Positions 52,462-61,837 are shown, counted from the first letter of the stretch. The stretch: 62,658 bases of DNA from Candidatus Eremiobacteraceae bacterium (GCA_035314825.1 DATFYX010000069.1:1-62658); one strand, 5' to 3'. Notes: generated by a model not told the origin, from the sequence alone. Made by a program: numbers and translations.

Positions 52462-53474
52462 GCGGGCACCTGGGCGGCGCGCAGCGCATGTTCGACGATC
52501 TGCACCGCGTTCGTGGCCGCGCCTTTGCGGAGGTTGTCGCACGCGAGCCAGAGCATGAACGCGCCGGCGTGCGCAGTATCGGCGCGCAGGCGGCCGACGT
52601 GCACCTCGTCGCCCGCGCCTGCGACGTCGAGCGGCGTCGCGTATGCGGTGCCGTCGTAAAAGCGGACGCTCGGGGCGGTGCGCAGCAGCGCAGCGAGCTG
52701 ATCGCGCGTCGCCGGTCGGGCGGTCATGAACGAGACCGCTTCGCTGTGGCCGACCGCGACCGGCACGCGAACGGAGGTCGCCGAGACCGGCAGATCCGGC
52801 CGCCCGAGAACCTTCTTCAGCTCGGCCGCGATCTTACGTTCTTCCTCGCCGTATCCGGATTCGTCCCATGGGCCGTTCTCCGGAATCACGTTGCCGGCGA
52901 TGCGGCGCGGCAAGAACTTCACCGCCTCGTCGCCGCGCGTTTGGGCTTCGAATTCAGCCAGTGCGTCTTTGCCCGCGCCGGAGACGCTCTGATAGGTCGA
53001 GACGCTGACCCACGCCAGGCCGAATTCGCGCTGGATCGGCGCCAGCGCCACCGCCAGCGGAATAGTCGAACAGTTCGGATTGGCGATGAGGCGATGGGCG
53101 CCGATGGCCCCGGCGTTCGCTTCGGGCACGACGAGCGGCGTCAGCGGATCCAAGCGATACACGCCCGACTTATCGACGACCAGCGCACCCGCGTCCACCG
53201 CTTCGCGCGCGAAGCGCCGGCTGACGGTGTCGCCCGCTGAGAAAAACGCGACGTCGATGCCCGCGAACGGCTCGCGCGCGTCGTCAAGCGATTCGACCTG
53301 CGCCTCGCAGCCAGCGACGCTTAGACGGGTCCCGGCGCTGCGAGTCGTGCCGAATGCGCGCAGCGATCCGATCGGGAATTCACGCTCTTCAAGAATGCGC
53401 GCCACGGTCTCGCCCACCAGGCCGGCGGCGCCGACGATCGCGACGTTGAGCCGGCGGCGGCTGGGGCTGATCAT
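52458..53474 (-). CDS. asd: Aspartate-semialdehyde dehydrogenase
   Basis: Reduces aspartyl phosphate to the semialdehyde. The 338 residues contain the NADP-binding VAIVGAAGLVGETV and the catalytic Cys in IANPNCSTIPLAVAL. VSTYQSVSGAGKDAL and TSVRVPVAVGHSEAVSF complete the family pattern. It is coupled by ATGA overlaps to dapB upstream and lysC downstream. Confidence 0.97.
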   Translation of the reverse strand: MISPSRRRLNVAIVGAAGLVGETVARILEEREFPIGSLRAFGTTRSAGTRLSVAGCEAQVESLDDAREPFAGIDVAFFSAGDTVSRRFAREAVDAGALVVDKSGVYRLDPLTPLVVPEANAGAIGAHRLIANPNCSTIPLAVALAPIQREFGLAWVSVSTYQSVSGAGKDALAEFEAQTRGDEAVKFLPRRIAGNVIPENGPWDESGYGEEERKIAAELKKVLGRPDLPVSATSVRVPVAVGHSEAVSFMTARPATRDQLAALLRTAPSVRFYDGTAYATPLDVAGAGDEVHVGRLRADTAHAGAFMLWLACDNLRKGAATNAVQIVEHALRAAQVPA

Positions 53475-54220
53475 ACGAGGCTTTCCAATCCGTCGACGAA
53501 ACGGTCGAGCTTCTCAGCCGCGCGCACCGCGAGCAGCACGCCCGGCATGAACGACTGGCGCGACAGCGAGTGGTGGCGGATGCTCAATATCTCGCCGTGA
53601 CCGCCTAGGAGCACTTCTTGCTGCGCGACCATGCCCGGCAGGCGCAGGCTGTGCACGCCGATGCCGCCGACATCGGCGCCGCGCGCGCCGGCGGCTTTGA
53701 CGACTTTGGTCTCGGCGCGTGCGAACGCGCCGGTGCTCGCGAGGCGACGCGCCGTCGCCATCGCGGTGCCGGATGGCGCGTCCTTCTTTCCGCTTTCGTG
53801 CGTCTCGACGATCTCGACCGCGTCGAAATGCGGCGCCGCGAGCGTCGCGAATTTCATCATCAGCACTGCGCCGAGCGCGCAGTTGGGGGCGAAGATCGCG
53901 CCGATACCGGTGCGTTCGACCGCCGAGCGCACCTCGGCCAAGTCGTCTTCGCCGTAGCCCGACGTTCCGATCACGACCCGCACACCGCGTTCGAGCGCGT
54001 CGAGCACGATGCGTTTGGAATCCGGGAAGAGCGAGAAATCCACCAGCACATCGGGGTGAGCGCGCTCGACGAACGCGTCGATATCGTCGAACTGGCCGGG
54101 AAAGGCGGTCCCTTTTCGCACCAGGCCGCCGACGTATTCGATCCCCTCAGCGGTGCCGAGTGCGGTCGACGTCAGCGTGCCCATCTTGCCGTTCGCGCCG
54201 GCCACACCAGCCCGTATCAT
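53471..54220 (-). CDS. dapB: 4-hydroxy-tetrahydrodipicolinate reductase
   Basis: Reduces the DapA product with NAD(P)H. A 249-residue protein with the Rossmann start VAGANGKMGTLTSTAL, the stretch VVIGTSGYGEDDL and the signature HESGKKDAPSGTA. The typical length is about 250. It follows the helicase gene by 45 bp and is coupled to asd. Confidence 0.96.
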   Translation of the reverse strand: MIRAGVAGANGKMGTLTSTALGTAEGIEYVGGLVRKGTAFPGQFDDIDAFVERAHPDVLVDFSLFPDSKRIVLDALERGVRVVIGTSGYGEDDLAEVRSAVERTGIGAIFAPNCALGAVLMMKFATLAAPHFDAVEIVETHESGKKDAPSGTAMATARRLASTGAFARAETKVVKAAGARGADVGGIGVHSLRLPGMVAQQEVLLGGHGEILSIRHHSLSRQSFMPGVLLAVRAAEKLDRFVDGLESLV

Positions 54221-54265
54221 CTCACTCGACGTTTCAAGAGCGGGACAAGCCGGCCCTTGTGCCGG

Positions 54266-56419
54266 TCAGTTCGCGACTTTCTCGAGCTTCGCGTAGTTGA
54301 GCATGATGCTCTTGCGTCCGACAGCGCCGAAGTCGACGGTGACGAACGCATCGCCACCCGCGCCGCGCACCTCCAACACCGTGCCCGAGCCGAATTTCGG
54401 ATGCGTCACCGCATCGCCGACGACCAGCTCGACCTCGCGCGCGATCGGCGCCGGCGTCGCCAGCTCTTCCCACGTGCCGCCCGAACCGACCGGCGACAGC
54501 GGCGGTGCGTTCAAGAACTCGAGCCCGGTCATCTCGTTGAGGAAGCGCGAAGGCGGATGCAGATAGGCGCTGCCGAAGGTCGTGCGCCGCTTCGCGTGGC
54601 TCAAGTACAGCTCGTCGATAGCACGCGTCACGCCCACGTAGCATAGCCGTCGCTCTTCTTCTATCTCATGAGGATCGATCAGCGCGCGGTTATGCGGGAA
54701 CACGCCCTCTTCGAGGCCCGCCAGGAACACGACGGGGAATTCGAGACCCTTGGCCATGTGCAGCGTCATGAGGGTGACGGCAGATCCGCCCTTGTCCATC
54801 GCGTCGAGGTCGGAGACCAGCGAGATATTGGCGAGGAAGCCGGCGACGTCGGGGCCTTCGCGCTCTTCATACTCGCGCGCGACGCCGATCAGCTCTTCGA
54901 GATTCTCGACGCGCGAGCGCGACTCGACCGTATCTTCGTCGCGCAGCTCTTTGACGTAGCCGGTGTCTTCGAGCACCGAGACCAGCGCGGCCGACGGACC
55001 TTGATCGGCGGCGATGACCGCAAACGCGTCGATGTCTCGGAAGAAAGCCGCCAGATCCCTCGCCTTCTTGGGCGCGACGCCGGCGATCACATCGGGGTCG
55101 AGCATCGCCCGCGCGAACGAGAGCCCGCGGCGCGCGCCCTCGTCGCCGATCGCGTTGAGCGTCGCTTGGCCGATGCCGCGGCGCGGCGCGTTGATGATGC
55201 GGCGCAGGCTGATCCCGTCGTCGCGATTGGTGACGTAGCGCAAATAGGCAAGCGCGTCCTTGATCTCGGCGCGCGCGTAGAACCCGACGCCGCCGACCAC
55301 GCGATACGGCATGCCGGCCACGAGCAACGCTTCCTCGAAGGCGCGCGACTGCGCGTTCGTGCGATAGAGCACGACGTGATCGCTCAGGCTGCGGCCCTCG
55401 TCGTTGACGCCTTGATGGATCGTGTCGACGACGAAGCGCGCCTCGTCGCGCTCGGTCGTCGCCGCGTAGACGCGAACGGGCTTGCCGCCCTCGCGATTGG
55501 TCCACAGGTTCTTGCGATGGCGCTGCGTGTTGTGCGAGACCAGCGCGTTTGCGGCGGACAACACGGGCGATGTGGAGCGGTAGTTGCGCTCGAGGCGATA
55601 GGTGGCGGCGTTATGGAAGTCGCGCTCGAAGCGCAAGATGATGCGATGGTCGGCGCCGCGGAACGCGTAGATCGATTGATCGTCGTCGCCGACGACGCAG
55701 ATGTTGCCGCTGCCTTGGGAAAGCCCGCGCACCATGCGGTACTGCGCCTCGTTGACGTCTTGATATTCGTCGACGAGCACGTATTCGAAACGCTCGCGCC
55801 ACGCCTTGCCTTCCACTGGGCGTTCGAGCAGCGCGATCGTGCGCATGATGAGGTCGTCGAAGTCGAGCGCGTTCGCCTGGCTGAGGCGGCGCTGGTATTC
55901 GCTGTAGAGCGATGCGACGACCGGCGAGAGCTGGCCATCCGCGCTGTCGGCGTACGCAAGCGGATCCTGCAGGCGTTCCTTGGCTCGGCTGATGTGGCGC
56001 AGCACGGCGCCGGGGTGATAGTTACGCTCGTCGATGTTCAGATCGCGCAATATCTCTTTGAGCAGCGTGCGCTGGTCGGCTTCGTCGTAGATGACGAAGT
56101 TCGGCGCGACGCCGACGATGTCGCCGCTGCGCCGCAGCATGCGCACGCCGATCGAATGGAACGTGCCGACCCACAGGCCGTGCGCCGCCTCGCCGACCAG
56201 CTGCTGCAAACGCGTGCGCAGCTCGCCGGCCGCTTTGTTCGTGAACGTCACCGCGAGGATGCGATGCGCCGGGACCTTGCCGCCGGCGAGCAGATACGCG
56301 ATGCGATGCGTGAGCACGCGCGTCTTGCCGCTGCCCGCGCCTGCGAAGATGAGGACCGCTCCGTCGGTGTGCGACGCGGCAGCGCGCTGCTCGTCGTTGA
56401 GCTGCTCGAGCGGATCCAT
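54266..56419 (-). CDS. pcrA: UvrD/PcrA-type ATP-dependent DNA helicase
   Basis: A 717-residue superfamily-1 helicase. The start MDPLEQLNDEQRAAASHTDGAVLIFAGAGSGKTRVLTHR gives the Q motif and Walker A. VDEYQDVNEAQYRMV, GDDDQSIYAFRGAD and VTLMTLHMAKGLEFPVVF are motifs II, III and V. The C-terminal VVGDAVTHPKFGSGTVLEV is the PcrA Tudor-like RNA-polymerase contact. It serves nucleotide excision repair and replication. The start codon overlaps the stop of the upstream nucleotidyltransferase gene by one base. Confidence 0.96.
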   Translation of the reverse strand: MDPLEQLNDEQRAAASHTDGAVLIFAGAGSGKTRVLTHRIAYLLAGGKVPAHRILAVTFTNKAAGELRTRLQQLVGEAAHGLWVGTFHSIGVRMLRRSGDIVGVAPNFVIYDEADQRTLLKEILRDLNIDERNYHPGAVLRHISRAKERLQDPLAYADSADGQLSPVVASLYSEYQRRLSQANALDFDDLIMRTIALLERPVEGKAWRERFEYVLVDEYQDVNEAQYRMVRGLSQGSGNICVVGDDDQSIYAFRGADHRIILRFERDFHNAATYRLERNYRSTSPVLSAANALVSHNTQRHRKNLWTNREGGKPVRVYAATTERDEARFVVDTIHQGVNDEGRSLSDHVVLYRTNAQSRAFEEALLVAGMPYRVVGGVGFYARAEIKDALAYLRYVTNRDDGISLRRIINAPRRGIGQATLNAIGDEGARRGLSFARAMLDPDVIAGVAPKKARDLAAFFRDIDAFAVIAADQGPSAALVSVLEDTGYVKELRDEDTVESRSRVENLEELIGVAREYEEREGPDVAGFLANISLVSDLDAMDKGGSAVTLMTLHMAKGLEFPVVFLAGLEEGVFPHNRALIDPHEIEEERRLCYVGVTRAIDELYLSHAKRRTTFGSAYLHPPSRFLNEMTGLEFLNAPPLSPVGSGGTWEELATPAPIAREVELVVGDAVTHPKFGSGTVLEVRGAGGDAFVTVDFGAVGRKSIMLNYAKLEKVAN

Positions 56420-57465
56420 CAGCGCGCGGCGGTGACGCGCTCGCCGCGCCCAAGCACTGAGCCTGCGGGCACGGCGGCTTTTGGTTCGACCGCCACGTCA
56501 AGTCCGAGGATCGCGCCGCGAACGACGCCGTGCTCGCCGACGCTGCAGCCCGGCCACAGGATCGCATCGCCGATGGTCGCGCGCGGTCCGATGAAGCACG
56601 CGTCGTAGATGACGGCGTATGGCTCGAGCGTAGCACCCGCGCCGATGCGCGCGCCCGCGCCGATGTAGACCGGCCCGTGCACTTTCACGTCGCGAGGCAG
56701 TGCTGCACCGTCGGCCGACCAGACGCCCGGTGACAGCTCGACGCCCAACGGCCGCGAGTACTTGCCCGAAAGAATGTCGCGATGTGCCTGCCGATAGGTG
56801 TCCGGCCGGCCGACGTCGATCCAATAGTCTTGCGTCGCGACGGCGAACACGCGGTGCGTCGAGTCGATCAGCAGTGGAAACGTCTCGCGCTCGATCGAGA
56901 CCGGACGCCCCGACGGTATCGCCTCCACCGCCTCGGGCTCGAGCACGTAGGTTCCGGCATTGATGTCGTGCGCCGACGTCTCTCCGGGTGCCGGCTTCTC
57001 GACGAAACGCTGCGCGCGGCCGTCAGCATCCGTCTCGACGACGCCGAATTGGCTCGGATCGTCCACCGGCCGCGTGTGGATGGTGGCGACAGCATCGTTC
57101 TTGCGGTGTGCGGCCAGCAGCGTGCGCAGGTCGACGCCCGCGAGGATGTCGCCGTTGCAGACGAAGATCGTGCCGTCGATGTGTGCGATCGCGTTTCTGA
57201 TCGCGCCGGCGGTGCCCAGCGGCTCTTCTTCGTGGACGTAATGCAGCGTGACGCCGTGCGAGCGGCCATCGCCGAAATGCGCTTCGATCGCTTCGGGGAG
57301 ATAGCAGCACGACAAGACGACGTGCTCCACGCCCGCCTGGCGCAGGCGCTCGATGATCCAACCGATGAACGGGCGCCCGAGCAATGGGGCCATCGGTTTG
57401 GGCAGGGCGTAGGTGAGCGGCCGCAGCCGCGTACCTTCGCCGCCGACGAGAATGACTGCTTGCAA
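56419..57465 (-). CDS. Sugar-1-phosphate nucleotidyltransferase, second paralog
   Basis: A 348-residue protein, again with AVILVGGEGTRLRPLTYALPKPMAPLLGRPF, DVGRPDTYRQAHRDIL and C-terminal hexapeptide repeats (GARIGAGATLEPYAVIYDACFIGPRATIGDAI). The GMP/mannose-1-phosphate or glucose-1-phosphate type is likely. It starts at TTG 57463-57465 behind GGGGGG. Related to the protein encoded at 48580-49566 but not identical. The two probably serve different sugars or carry redundant functions. Confidence 0.9.
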   Translation of the reverse strand: MQAVILVGGEGTRLRPLTYALPKPMAPLLGRPFIGWIIERLRQAGVEHVVLSCCYLPEAIEAHFGDGRSHGVTLHYVHEEEPLGTAGAIRNAIAHIDGTIFVCNGDILAGVDLRTLLAAHRKNDAVATIHTRPVDDPSQFGVVETDADGRAQRFVEKPAPGETSAHDINAGTYVLEPEAVEAIPSGRPVSIERETFPLLIDSTHRVFAVATQDYWIDVGRPDTYRQAHRDILSGKYSRPLGVELSPGVWSADGAALPRDVKVHGPVYIGAGARIGAGATLEPYAVIYDACFIGPRATIGDAILWPGCSVGEHGVVRGAILGLDVAVEPKAAVPAGSVLGRGERVTAAR

Positions 57466-57519
57466 TATCCCCCCGAAACGGACGTGTCAGTAGGCTTGTT
57501 TTGCCTTTGCGGCGCGGGT

Positions 57520-57696
57520 CTACTGCTTCACGTGCGCCCCGTTGTGCAACGCGGCGATCGCCGGCGCATGCATGGCGGTCACGTGGGTCCGGTGAGGTTG
57601 CGCTGGTCGGAGCTGGCCGGCCAAGGGCGCGAACAGCACGGCGATCAGCAGAACGGCGGCGGCGGCATCGATGGCTTTATTGATTGAGAGACGCAT
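57520..57696 (-). CDS. Small exported peptide, 58 residues
   Basis: ATG 57694-57696 follows AGGGGG by a good distance on the minus strand. The peptide has a signal-like stretch (IDAAAAVLLIAVLFAPLAGQ, residues 9-28), then a His/Pro-rich mature part of about 30 residues. No family is recognised. It precedes the nucleotidyltransferase on the same strand by about 55 bp. The strong ribosome site and the signal sequence support a real gene, but length alone gives little certainty. Confidence 0.45.
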   Translation of the reverse strand: MRLSINKAIDAAAAVLLIAVLFAPLAGQLRPAQPHRTHVTAMHAPAIAALHNGAHVKQ

Positions 57697-57861
57697 TTGT
57701 GGTACCCCCTACGAGCGAGCAGCAAGAGTGTCTGCCCAAAGCATAGTGGTTGCCACGGGTGCCGGGCTTCAGGGGGAGTACGGAAGTTGGGCCGCCGGCC
57801 GTACCTAAGAAACGCCCCAGGGGTTCACAGCCTTGAAGGGAACGCCCGCGGTGAGGTGCCC

Positions 57862-58245
57862 ATGAAAAAGGCCAAACCTGCCGACGGTAAGGACGTGGAC
57901 AAGTACATTGCGGGCGTTCCGGAGCCTGGGCGCAGCACGTTACGCAAGGTGCGTGCGGCCATCCGATCAGCCGCGCCGGCTGATGCGACGGAGACCCTCA
58001 GCTATAAGATCCCGACGTTCAGATACAAGGGCGGCCTCGTGGCGTTCGCCGCGTTCTCGAACCACTGCAGCTTCTTCCCGATGAGCATGGTGGTGATCCG
58101 AAAGTTCAAGAGCGAGCTCAAGAATCACGACTCGTCGAAAGGGACCATCCGCTTCCCGCTGGACAAACCGTTATCTGCGACGCTCATCAAGAAATTGGTG
58201 AAGGCGCGAGTGGCAGAGAACGAGCGCGGAAAGAAACGCGGTTAG
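57862..58245 (+). CDS. DUF1801 (YdhG-like) domain protein
   Basis: A 127-residue protein with the DUF1801 pattern: VDKYIAGVPEPGRSTLRKVRAAIRSAAPADATETLSYKIPTFRYKGGLVAFAAFSNHCSFFPMS. Similar proteins have been called iron chaperone-like, but function is unproven. The start ATG 57862 is preceded by GGTGAGGTG; the open frame before it is not coding-like. It is monocistronic and converges with the glycosylase-like gene. Confidence 0.85.
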   Translation: MKKAKPADGKDVDKYIAGVPEPGRSTLRKVRAAIRSAAPADATETLSYKIPTFRYKGGLVAFAAFSNHCSFFPMSMVVIRKFKSELKNHDSSKGTIRFPLDKPLSATLIKKLVKARVAENERGKKRG

Positions 58246-58249
58246 AGCG

Positions 58250-58735
58250 TTACCGGGAAACCATCTCTCGAATGCGTGGATGATCGCCCTCGACGGTCTT
58301 GATCCAACGCGCGAAGACCGGCACTTTGTGATTCACGCGATACAGGAAATAATAAGCGCTGATATCGCCGACGTACGAAAATCGGCGCCTTAGGTCGGCC
58401 GTCAATCCTTCGTACGTCTTGTGGGAACCCAGGTAGTTGCGAAATCCGCGATGCTCTTTGTCCAGATCGAGCATGGTCGCGGCGTTCGCAATCGTCGCCT
58501 GGATCTTCCGCTCGCTATGAAGGATGCCGGGCGTGGCCATGATGCGAGCGATATCCTTTGCGCGATACCTCGATACCTTACGCGGATCGAAATTATCGAA
58601 CGCCTTGCGCAACGGTTCCCACTGTCTGTCGATCGCCGCCCAGCTGAGCCCCGCCTGGAACACCGCGCGGCTCATCACCGCGAGGTAATCTGCGAGCGCA
58701 GGCTTGGCGATTCGCTCGTGTCCTATTTTCGGCAC
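58250..58735 (-). CDS. Tag-like DNA-3-methyladenine glycosylase, N-terminally short
   Basis: A 161-residue protein resembling the core of DNA-3-methyladenine glycosylase I: VFQAGLSWAAI, LRKAFDNFDPRKVSRY, GILHSERKIQATIANA and a C-terminal RRFSYVGDISAYYFLYRV. The family's N-terminal RCxW and YHDxEWG zinc/active-site region is absent. The Glu expected just before FQAGLSW is Ala (RAV). Activity is therefore doubtful. The start GTG 58733-58735 lies 10 bp after the end of a tRNA-Glu 3' fragment, so the original upstream sequence was replaced or was always the tRNA. The longer frame upstream translates through the tRNA fragment and is not real. Confidence 0.72.
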   Translation of the reverse strand: MPKIGHERIAKPALADYLAVMSRAVFQAGLSWAAIDRQWEPLRKAFDNFDPRKVSRYRAKDIARIMATPGILHSERKIQATIANAATMLDLDKEHRGFRNYLGSHKTYEGLTADLRRRFSYVGDISAYYFLYRVNHKVPVFARWIKTVEGDHPRIREMVSR

Positions 58736-58745
58736 CGTTGATCGA

Positions 58746-58792
58746 TGGTAGCCCCAAGGGAATTCGAATCCCTGTCTGCGCCTTGAGAGGGC
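58746..58792 (-). repeat. Duplicated 3' part of tRNA-Glu (attachment-site-like)
   Basis: 47 bases match 59493-59539 with one mismatch. The match runs from the anticodon stem through the T arm to the encoded CCA. Upstream of it no 5' tRNA half can be found, so this is not a second tRNA gene. It is the direct repeat that bounds the cassette. Confidence 0.88.
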
Positions 58793-58887
58793 TCGGCGGC
58801 TTTTTGGATAGGGCGTTTCCGGAGAATCCACCCCGCCTCGCGTTGTGAGTGTTTTCTCTCGGCCGGGCGTAGCCGATCGCTGCTCGC

Positions 58888-59463
58888 CTATTCCTGCCCT
58901 TTCCGCTCGACGGGCTCGACCGCCCTTGGCTCCTCGACGCGCATGCGTCGCGCCCCTCGCAGATAAGCACCATCTGGGTGACGCGTCTCGAAATCCTCGC
59001 ATAGCATCGCGAGATACTCAAAGTTCTCCAATAGAGCCGGCGCGTTTAGGCTCCGACGCCTGATCGCGATGACGGGCATCATCACGTTCCAACTCGAGAG
59101 AATCGGGCCCGAAAAGAGGTCGCACACGATTTCCTTGTCGATTATGCCGTACTTGCAAAATGCTCCCAAATTCTCAAATATGTTACCCACAAGATTGAGA
59201 CTCGCAAGGTCATCATCCAAGACCCTTTGCTCGATCCGGGGGAGAAACTGCGGTTCCTTCATGAGACGAGGAAACTCATTTTGAATGAAGCGCCTCGCGG
59301 CGCGGAATTCGGCCGACTCGATGACTTCCTGGACCCCGGTGATCGCGCTGATCTGATTGCTGCTCCGCAAGTGACGCAGCTGCGCGATGGCGGCAAACGC
59401 GGTAGCCGCAATCACGACAAAGGTGCCGACAGCGGCAATCGCACTTATCTGTTCTGGGCTCAT
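58888..59463 (-). CDS. DUF4760-like small membrane protein, cassette copy
   Basis: A 191-residue paralog of the protein encoded at 2074-2646. It has the same N-terminal hydrophobic segment ([23 protein letters not shown]) and the conserved HLRSSNQI, LNLVGNIFENLGAFCKYGI, VCDLFSGPILSSWN and LENFEYLA blocks. ATG 59461-59463 is only 29 bp after the tRNA-Glu CCA, so it may be transcribed from the tRNA promoter. There is no good Shine-Dalgarno sequence. It is the only gene between the two tRNA-Glu repeat copies. Function unknown. Confidence 0.82.
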   Translation of the reverse strand: MSPEQISAIAAVGTFVVIAATAFAAIAQLRHLRSSNQISAITGVQEVIESAEFRAARRFIQNEFPRLMKEPQFLPRIEQRVLDDDLASLNLVGNIFENLGAFCKYGIIDKEIVCDLFSGPILSSWNVMMPVIAIRRRSLNAPALLENFEYLAMLCEDFETRHPDGAYLRGARRMRVEEPRAVEPVERKGQE

Positions 59464-59492
59464 CGCATACGGTGTAAGACGGATTCTATAAG

Positions 59493-59568
59493 TGGTAGCC
59501 CCAAGGGAATTCGAATCCCTGTCTCCGCCTTGAGAGGGCGGCGTCCTAGGCCTCTAGACGATGGGGCC
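59493..59568 (-). tRNA. tRNA-Glu (CTC)
   Basis: A 76-nt cloverleaf on the minus strand. The acceptor is GGCCCCA paired with TGGGGCT, the anticodon loop CTCTCAA gives CTC, the T arm is AGGGATTCGAATTCCCT, and CCA is encoded. It follows tRNA-Gln by 37 bp in one transcript. Its 3' 47 bases are repeated at 58746-58792. Confidence 0.95.
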
Positions 59569-59605
59569 GAGAACCGGTCGAATGCAGATCAACCGGTGGA
59601 AGGAG

Positions 59606-59681
59606 TGGCTCCCGGGCAAGGTTTCGAACCTCGAGTCTCCTGATTCAGAGTCAGGCGTGTTACCAGTTACACCACCCGGGA
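59606..59681 (-). tRNA. tRNA-Gln (CTG)
   Basis: A 76-nt cloverleaf on the minus strand. The acceptor is TCCCGGG with CCCGGGA, the discriminator is G and CCA is encoded. The anticodon stem-loop CCTGA-CTCTGAA-TCAGG gives CTG for Gln. The T arm is CGAGGTTCGAAACCTTG. First gene of the two-tRNA operon, directly behind a consensus promoter. Confidence 0.95.
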
Positions 59682-59692
59682 ACGGACTACAA

Positions 59693-59722
59693 ATTATACT
59701 ATGGGCTCCGCGAGGGTGTCAA
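59693..59722 (-). promoter_or_regulatory. Consensus sigma-70 type promoter for tRNA-Gln/tRNA-Glu
   Basis: TTGACA at 59717-59722 and TATAAT at 59693-59698 on the minus strand, separated by 18 bases. Both hexamers are perfect. Transcription should start near 59686, about 5 bases before tRNA-Gln. Confidence 0.88.
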
Positions 59723-59771
59723 CGAGCGCGGGACGAGGCCCCGAAGCGCCGCTCCTCTAACGTCTCACCTC

Positions 59772-60604
<833 letters not shown>

Positions 60605-60608
<4 letters not shown>

Positions 60609-61006
60609 CCGGAATCGCGTTCTCGGTCTGCATCGATGCGCTGTGCCTCATCGGCCTGTATGGCGCTGTCTACATGCAAGGAAAGGCCAATCGCTATGCG
60701 CGCGGCGAGGTCGCGGAGCCGAGCGTCGTGCAGCAACCTCGCGCCCGCGTGTTCGGCGGCGTGGCCAACTCGTCGTTCGGTATCGCGTACTACGCGCTCT
60801 TGCTTATCGCCGCTTGGTTCTTGAACACGCCGCTCGTGTACGACGCGGCCCTAGTGGCGGCGCTCCTGGCGGCGGCACTATCCGCTTATCTGGCGTACAG
60901 CCTGCTTTTCATCACGCGCATGCCGTGTCCGTTCTGTTGGACCGGACACGCCGTGAATTGGATGCTGCTCGTGCTATTACTCGCTTATCGTCAAACGCCG
61001 CAGTGA
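60605..61006 (+). CDS. VKOR-like membrane protein with one CxxC
   Basis: A 133-residue membrane protein with about four hydrophobic spans. The block SSFGIAYYALLLIAAWFLN followed by AYSLLFITRMPCPFCWTGHAVNWMLLV is the pattern of vitamin K epoxide reductase family proteins, with the CPFC redox centre. The loop cysteine pair seen in many bacterial VKORs is missing. It could help disulfide formation by reoxidising a partner. It starts at TTG 60605 inside the dapD stop and is co-translated. Confidence 0.72.
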
Positions 61007-61013
61007 GGTAAAC

Positions 61014-61439
61014 GTGAAGACGACCACGATCGAGCAAACAGTGCGAATAAACGCGCCCGCGCGCGATGTGTACGACGCCTATGTCAATGCCAAGCGCCAC
61101 GCATCATTCACCGGCGCCAAAGCGTCCTCGATCCCGAAGCCCGGCGGCAAGATGACTGCTTGGAACGGCTATGTCAGCGGACGCTTCTTGCTGCTAGACC
61201 CCGGCAAGCGGATCGTGCAGACTTGGAAATCGCGATCGTGGCCGCGCGGCGCCGACGAATCGATCCTCGACCTTCGTCTGAAATCCAAGGGCAAGAAGAC
61301 GGAACTGACGATGGTGCACTCCGGCGTCCCGGCAAAACCCGCGTCGCTTGCCAAGGGATTCACGAGCGGCTGGCATACGAGCTACTGGAAACCGCTTGCC
61401 AGCTATTTCAAAAGAGAGCAAGCACGGAGCAACCGATGA
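61014..61439 (+). CDS. SRPBCC (AHSA1-like) domain protein
   Basis: A 141-residue START-fold type protein. TIEQTVRINAPARDVYDAYVNAKRHASFTGAKA is the usual start, WNGYVSGRFLLLDPGKRIVQTWKSRSWP the middle strand pair, and a C-terminal helix HTSYWKPLASYFKRE follows. Such proteins bind hydrophobic ligands or act as co-chaperone-like factors. It starts at GTG 61014 and overlaps the next gene (ATGA). It is part of a short run after dapD. Confidence 0.82.
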   Translation: MKTTTIEQTVRINAPARDVYDAYVNAKRHASFTGAKASSIPKPGGKMTAWNGYVSGRFLLLDPGKRIVQTWKSRSWPRGADESILDLRLKSKGKKTELTMVHSGVPAKPASLAKGFTSGWHTSYWKPLASYFKREQARSNR

Positions 61440-61837
61440 TGGATGGGGCGGACGATGCTTTTCTCCGCGCGCTCGAAACGGGGGCGGTCCCCAATCACGC
61501 CTTTCACCACCGAGACCACCTTCGCGCAGCTTTTCTCTATGTACGGCGTCGCGGCGCCCAAGATGCCGAACCGGCGATGATCGAAACGATCCGCCGGTTT
61601 GCAGCGCACCACGGGCACGCGCCAAAGTTCCATTTCACATTGACGGCGCTGTGGGTCAGACTGGTCGCGGCGCACGTCGCGGACCATCCCGACGCCGCTT
61701 TCGACGAGCTCATCGATCTGGACAACCGCCTGCTCGACAAGGACCTTCCGCTGCGATTCTATTCGCGGGCTCAACTCTTCTCCGAGCACGCGCGAGCGAG
61801 CTGGGTCGAACCGGACGTGCGGCCGCTTCCAGCTTAG
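61436..61837 (+). CDS. Conserved hypothetical His-rich protein
   Basis: A 133-residue soluble, mostly helical protein I cannot name. It is His-rich at NHAFHHRDHLRAAFLYV and HHGHAPKFHFTLTALWVRLVAAH, which could bind a metal. It starts at ATG 61436, overlapping the stop of the SRPBCC gene, and converges with the protease gene by 4 bp. No membrane or signal segment is evident. Confidence 0.75.
   Translation: MMDGADDAFLRALETGAVPNHAFHHRDHLRAAFLYVRRRGAQDAEPAMIETIRRFAAHHGHAPKFHFTLTALWVRLVAAHVADHPDAAFDELIDLDNRLLDKDLPLRFYSRAQLFSEHARASWVEPDVRPLPA

Larger units (their letters stand above)
58746..59492. mobile_element. Candidate minimal cassette at tRNA-Glu 3' end
   Basis: A 747-bp segment. It consists of the tRNA-Glu-derived repeat (58746-58792) plus the sequence up to the intact tRNA-Glu (59493), and holds one gene (58888-59463). 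The geometry is that of an element integrated by site-specific recombination at a tRNA 3' end: the tRNA is restored on one side and its 3' part repeated on the other. No integrase is present, so it would be a remnant or a passenger. Confidence 0.55.

Noticed and set aside
58746-58792. Second tRNA-Glu gene
   Set aside because: Only the anticodon stem to CCA part matches. No acceptor 5' strand or D arm precedes it, so it is a 3' fragment.
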